In this document: piece after piece, positions 60,752 through 64,000 of the stretch
How the letters are laid out: every line of letters starts with the position of its first letter
Position numbering within the stretch: the stretch's first letter is position 1
NCBI RefSeq assembly: GCF_029846715.1
Contig: NZ_JARVWW010000012.1
Location: forward strand, 1-64,000
DNA: 64,000 nucleotides
From: Bradyrhizobium nivariense
GTDB lineage: Bacteria; Pseudomonadota; Alphaproteobacteria; Rhizobiales; Xanthobacteraceae
Direction of reading: 5' to 3'
The notes under the pieces: model-generated
Seen by the model: only the letters and a program-made list of their open reading frames with translations
What the model was told of the DNA's origin: nothing
Database searches by the model: none
Program-made: the position numbers and the translations under genes

Positions 60752-61725
60752 AAGAACAGCGCATGCGCGAGCACGGTGGAAATCTCGATCTGGCCCAGCA
60801 GCGTTTCGGCGGACGCGCGGAGGACTGGATCGATCTGTCGACCGGGATCAACAGGCTGCCTTATCCCGTCGGCGAGGTGAGCGTGCGCGCGTGGAGCGCG
60901 TTGCCGTCGCGGGCCGAGATTGAGGCGCTGCATCAGGCGGCGCGGCACGCTTACCGCACGAGCGCGGCGGTTGTCGCGCTCGGCGGCGCGCAAGCCGCGA
61001 TTCAATTGCTGCCGCAACTCGCGCCACCCGGCCACGCGCGCATCCTCGCGCCGACCTACAACGAATATGCCGGAGTGCTCTCGGCTGCGGGCTGGGAGGT
61101 GGAAGAGGTCAGCGCGCTCGACGCGCTGGCCGGCGCGGACCTCGCCATTGTCGCCAATCCCAACAATCCTGACGGCCGATGCCATATACCAAAGGATTTG
61201 CTGGCGCTGCTGCCGCGCGTCGGCCGTCTCGTCATCGACGAGAGTTTTGCCGATGTGGCCTCGCAGCTTTCACTTGCATCTGAGGATCGGCCGGGGCTGC
61301 TGATCCTGCGCTCCTTTGGAAAGTTTTATGGTCTTGCCGGCCTGCGGCTCGGCTTCGCGCTCGGCAATTCGTCCGACATCGCCAGGCTCGCATCGATGTC
61401 GGGGCCTTGGCCGGTCTCGGGAGCGGCGATCGCGATCGGTTGCCGCGGTCTGCGTGATGATGCCTGGGCCGAGGCCACGTCCGCGCGGCTCGCGCGAGAC
61501 TGCGTTCGCATCGACGGCATGGTGCAGTCGCAAGGCTGGCTGCTCGTCGGCGGGACGCCGCTGTTTCGTCTCTACGAGACGCCCGACGCGCTCGCCGCGC
61601 AGGAGAAGCTCGCGCGCGGCCAGATCTGGTCGCGCGTCTTCGCCCGAGAGCCGACGTGGCTGCGCCTCGGGCTTCCGGGCAGCGAATCCGAATGGACGCG
61701 CCTGGCCGAGACTCTAGCGCGCTAG
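60748..61725 (+). CDS. cobC: Threonine-phosphate decarboxylase
   Basis: PLP-dependent aminotransferase-fold enzyme of 325 residues. K192 in SFGKFYGLAGLRLGF is the PLP lysine; LVIDESFADV and ANPNNPDGR are typical of the CobC/CobD class. It provides (R)-1-amino-2-propanol phosphate for CbiB. The GTG start 60748 overlaps the cbiB stop; ATG 60763 is an alternative. Its 3' end overlaps the convergent cobQ gene by 12 bp. Confidence 0.92.
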   Translation: MKEQRMREHGGNLDLAQQRFGGRAEDWIDLSTGINRLPYPVGEVSVRAWSALPSRAEIEALHQAARHAYRTSAAVVALGGAQAAIQLLPQLAPPGHARILAPTYNEYAGVLSAAGWEVEEVSALDALAGADLAIVANPNNPDGRCHIPKDLLALLPRVGRLVIDESFADVASQLSLASEDRPGLLILRSFGKFYGLAGLRLGFALGNSSDIARLASMSGPWPVSGAAIAIGCRGLRDDAWAEATSARLARDCVRIDGMVQSQGWLLVGGTPLFRLYETPDALAAQEKLARGQIWSRVFAREPTWLRLGLPGSESEWTRLAETLAR

Positions 61726-63162
61726 CGCGAGCAAGCCTTCAACGTCGAGATGGGCTTCGATATGATCGGCGAGCGCATCGAGCGCGCTCTCGACCCTCGC
61801 GTGATAGGGCTCGTCGCCGGCAGGAATGTCGAGCTTTGCCAAGAACGCCTTGCGGAAATCATCCGACGTGAACAGGCCATGCAGATAGCTGCCTCGCACG
61901 CGTTCATCGCGCGAGATCGCGCCTTCCGGTTCGCCATTCAGCTTTGCGAATGGGCGCGCGCGATCGGGTCCGTCGGTGCGGCCGATGTGGATTTCGTAGG
62001 CTTCGATCGGCTGATCCGTGGCGGCGTGCACGGCCGCGACGCGCGTCAGCGTCTTCTCCGAGCTCATCACCGTTTCTACATCCAGAAGTCCGAGGCCCGG
62101 TGTGTTGCCGGCAGGACCTTCGATGCCATCAGGATCGGCGACGCTTCGTCCGAGCATCTGATAGCCGCCGCAGAGGCCGAGCACATGGCCGCCCCTGCGG
62201 TGATGCGCCAGGAGATCGATGTCCCAGCCCTGCGCGCGCAGGAAGGCGAGGTCGCCGCGGGTGGATTTCGAGCCGGGAATGATGACGAGGCGCACGTCGC
62301 CGGGGATTGCTTCGCCCGGCCGCACCATCACGAGGTCGACGCCAGGTTCGAGCTTGAGCGGATCGAGATCGTCGAAATTGGCGATCCGCGACAGCGCGAG
62401 ACAGGCGATCTTGCATTGGCCCGGCTTGCGCGCATCGCTCAGGCCCAGCGCATCCTCAGCCGGCAGCTCGCCGGCGCGCGTGAACCAGGGCAGCACGCCA
62501 AAGCCGCGCCATGCGGTCTTTTCTTCGATCAGCTTGTAGCCGTCATCGAACAACGTGGGATCGCCGCGGAACTTGTTGATGACAAACCCCTGGATCATCG
62601 CGGCATCGTCCGGGTCGATCACCGTCTTGATGCCGACGAGTTGCGCGATGACCCCGCCGCGGTCGATGTCGCCGACCAGTACGACCGGCACGTCGGCCTT
62701 GCGCGCAAAGCCCATATTGGCGATGTCGGCCTTGCGCAAGTTCACCTCGGCCGGACTGCCGGCACCTTCCACGAGCACGAGATCGGCGCGCGCTTTCAGC
62801 CGCTCAAAACTCTCCAGCACCGCAGCCATCAATGAAGGCTTCATCGCCGCATATTCGCGCGCACGCGCAGTCGCGATGCGTTTTCCCTGCACGATCACCT
62901 GCGCGCCGACATCCGTCTCGGGCTTCAGCAGCACCGGGTTCATGTCGGTGTGCGGCTCGACGCGGGCGGCGAGCGCCTGGAGCGCCTGGGCGCGGCCGAT
63001 CTCGCCGCCGTCAACGGTGACGGCGGCATTGTTCGACATGTTCTGCGGCTTGAACGGGAGCACGCGCAGGCCGCGTCGCACAAAGGCGCGCGCGAGGCCG
63101 GCGACGATGAGCGACTTGCCCACGTCCGAGCCGGCCCCCTGGATCATCAATGCGCGCGCCAT
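61714..63162 (-). CDS. cobQ: Cobyric acid synthase
   Basis: Glutamine-dependent amidotransferase of 482 residues. The N-terminal ATP site is MIQGAGSDVGKSL and the region LVGDIDRGGVIAQLVG follows; the C-terminal GATase has C331 in LGLCGGYQMLG. It amidates four carboxyl groups of adenosylcobyrinate a,c-diamide. It lies 23 bp after cobO in the same direction. Confidence 0.95.
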   Translation of the reverse strand: MARALMIQGAGSDVGKSLIVAGLARAFVRRGLRVLPFKPQNMSNNAAVTVDGGEIGRAQALQALAARVEPHTDMNPVLLKPETDVGAQVIVQGKRIATARAREYAAMKPSLMAAVLESFERLKARADLVLVEGAGSPAEVNLRKADIANMGFARKADVPVVLVGDIDRGGVIAQLVGIKTVIDPDDAAMIQGFVINKFRGDPTLFDDGYKLIEEKTAWRGFGVLPWFTRAGELPAEDALGLSDARKPGQCKIACLALSRIANFDDLDPLKLEPGVDLVMVRPGEAIPGDVRLVIIPGSKSTRGDLAFLRAQGWDIDLLAHHRRGGHVLGLCGGYQMLGRSVADPDGIEGPAGNTPGLGLLDVETVMSSEKTLTRVAAVHAATDQPIEAYEIHIGRTDGPDRARPFAKLNGEPEGAISRDERVRGSYLHGLFTSDDFRKAFLAKLDIPAGDEPYHARVESALDALADHIEAHLDVEGLLALAR

Positions 63163-63185
63163 GGTGTCTTCAGAACCTGGTGTCT

Positions 63186-63821
63186 TTAGAACTCGACGCC
63201 GGCTTGCGCCTTGATGCCGGAACGGAAGGGATGCTTGACCAGCGTCATCTCGGTGACGAGATCGGCGATATCGATCAGCTCGTCCTTGGCGTTGCGTCCG
63301 GTGAGCACGACATGCGTCATCGCCGGCTTCTGCGCCGTCAGGAAATCGACGACCTCGGCGATGTCGAGATAGTCGTAGCGCAGCGCGATGTTGATCTCGT
63401 CGAGCACAACCATGCGGAGGTTCTGGTCGAGGATCAGCTCCTTGGCCTTCTCCCAGCCGGCACGGGCGGCGGCGATATCGCGGGCGCGGTCCTGCGTCTC
63501 CCAGGTAAAACCTTCGCCCATGGCGTGGAACTGGCAGAGGTCGGCGAAATGGCCGGTGAGCATGCGGCGCTCGCCGGTATCCCAGGCGCCCTTGATGAAC
63601 TGCACGACCGCGCAGGGGAAGCCATGGGCGACGCAGCGGATGATCATGCCGAAGGCCGAGGAGGACTTGCCCTTGCCGGCGCCGGTGTGGACGATGATGA
63701 GGCCCTTTTCACCGCTCTTGGTCGCCATGATCTTGTCGCGGGCGGCCTTCTTCTTCGCCATTTTCGAGGCGTGGCGGTCGTCGGTTTCGTCGGCCGTCTG
63801 GGTATCCGGTTCGGGCGTCAT
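63186..63821 (-). CDS. cobO: Cob(I)yrinic acid a,c-diamide adenosyltransferase
   Basis: Enzyme of 211 residues (CobA/BtuR type). The P-loop is HTGAGKGKSSSAFG near residues 45-58, and VVQFIKGAW, GEGFTWET and VVLDEINIALRYDYL are conserved. It adds the upper adenosyl ligand. ATG 63821 starts the conserved part; the frame remains open 42 bp further up. A divergent cobalamin riboswitch begins about 55 bp upstream. Confidence 0.94.
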   Translation of the reverse strand: MTPEPDTQTADETDDRHASKMAKKKAARDKIMATKSGEKGLIIVHTGAGKGKSSSAFGMIIRCVAHGFPCAVVQFIKGAWDTGERRMLTGHFADLCQFHAMGEGFTWETQDRARDIAAARAGWEKAKELILDQNLRMVVLDEINIALRYDYLDIAEVVDFLTAQKPAMTHVVLTGRNAKDELIDIADLVTEMTLVKHPFRSGIKAQAGVEF

Positions 63822-63876
63822 CGGACGGGGTCCTTCGGCTTGACAAGAGGCGGTCGGGGGCAAATGGTGGCCCGGC

Positions 63877-64000
63877 GTTGGTTCCTGTCCTACGACAGGC
63901 GAAGAGGGAATGCGATAGGGGCCGAATCGGCAAGATTTGGTTCCAAAATGCAGCCGCCCCCGCGACCGTGACCGGAGAGATGCCCGAAGCCACTGATCCC
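63877..64000 (+). promoter_or_regulatory. Cobalamin riboswitch (5' part, truncated by the window end)
   Basis: The order of conserved blocks fits the B12 aptamer: GTTGGTTCC (63877-63885), GAAGAGGGAATGCGA (63901-63915), GCAGCCGCCCCCGCGACC (63950-63967) with GTGA, and GCCACTG (63989-63995). The B12-box end would fall beyond 64000. It is on the plus strand, so it should control a gene to the right, probably for cobalt or cobalamin metabolism or uptake. Confidence 0.88.

Overview
The window looks like a chromosomal segment of a Bradyrhizobium-type alphaproteobacterium (Nitrobacteraceae). The basis is uniformly high GC, many GTG and ATGA-coupled starts, a ChvE/GguAB sugar importer, a polyol 'smo'-type operon, aerobic-type cobalamin genes, and GC-rich palindromic repeats in many intergenic gaps. 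This assignment is inference from content; no 16S or other marker gene is present. I found no tRNA, rRNA, CRISPR array, prophage or transposase gene.

Layout. 0-10.2 kb: a YeiH-type transporter, then a redox/transport module. It comprises an SsuABC-like ABC transporter whose binding protein ends in a NosL-like domain, a Crp/Fnr regulator, a DUF971 protein, a ferredoxin-NADP reductase, an AprA/fumarate-reductase-like flavoprotein, a two-cluster ferredoxin and a HEAT-repeat protein. A shared motif (CAACTAATTG and variants) lies about 80 bp upstream of three of its starts, which suggests one regulon. This is my best candidate for an undescribed system. 10.3-24.2 kb: aldose uptake and oxidation. 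It holds a XylX-like 2-keto-3-deoxy-pentonate dehydratase, ytfQRT-yjfF, a FadR-type GntR regulator, an arabinose/galactose 1-dehydrogenase, aldose epimerase, SMP-30 lactonase and chvE-gguAB. 24.3-33.9 kb: a polyol system with a HAD phosphatase, SorC-type regulator, smoEFGK-like importer, SDR polyol dehydrogenase, FGGY kinase and PfkB kinase. Both of its transcription units carry the same 25-bp operator.

33.9-42.1 kb: a LysR regulator divergent from an amidase, followed by a dipeptide-type ABC importer. 42.1-42.97 kb: a GIY-YIG nuclease gene bracketed by palindromic repeats. 43-51 kb: an IclR-controlled minus-strand operon with a polyamine-type ABC importer, an AroM protein, a DUF917 protein and an HyuA-type ATPase, probably for a hydantoin-like or related cyclic compound. 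51.2-53.8 kb: an mhqD/mhqO-like pair divergent from a LysR gene. 53.8-57.5 kb: a hybrid histidine kinase coupled to a periplasmic binding protein. 57.8-64 kb: cobalamin lower-ligand, nucleotide-loop and late corrin genes (bluB, cobS, cobU, cbiB, cobC, cobQ, cobO). A plus-strand cobalamin riboswitch runs off the right end.

The overall picture is a catabolic and nutrient-scavenging region. Successive transporters are each paired with their own enzymes and a local regulator, and palindromic repeats separate several of the units.
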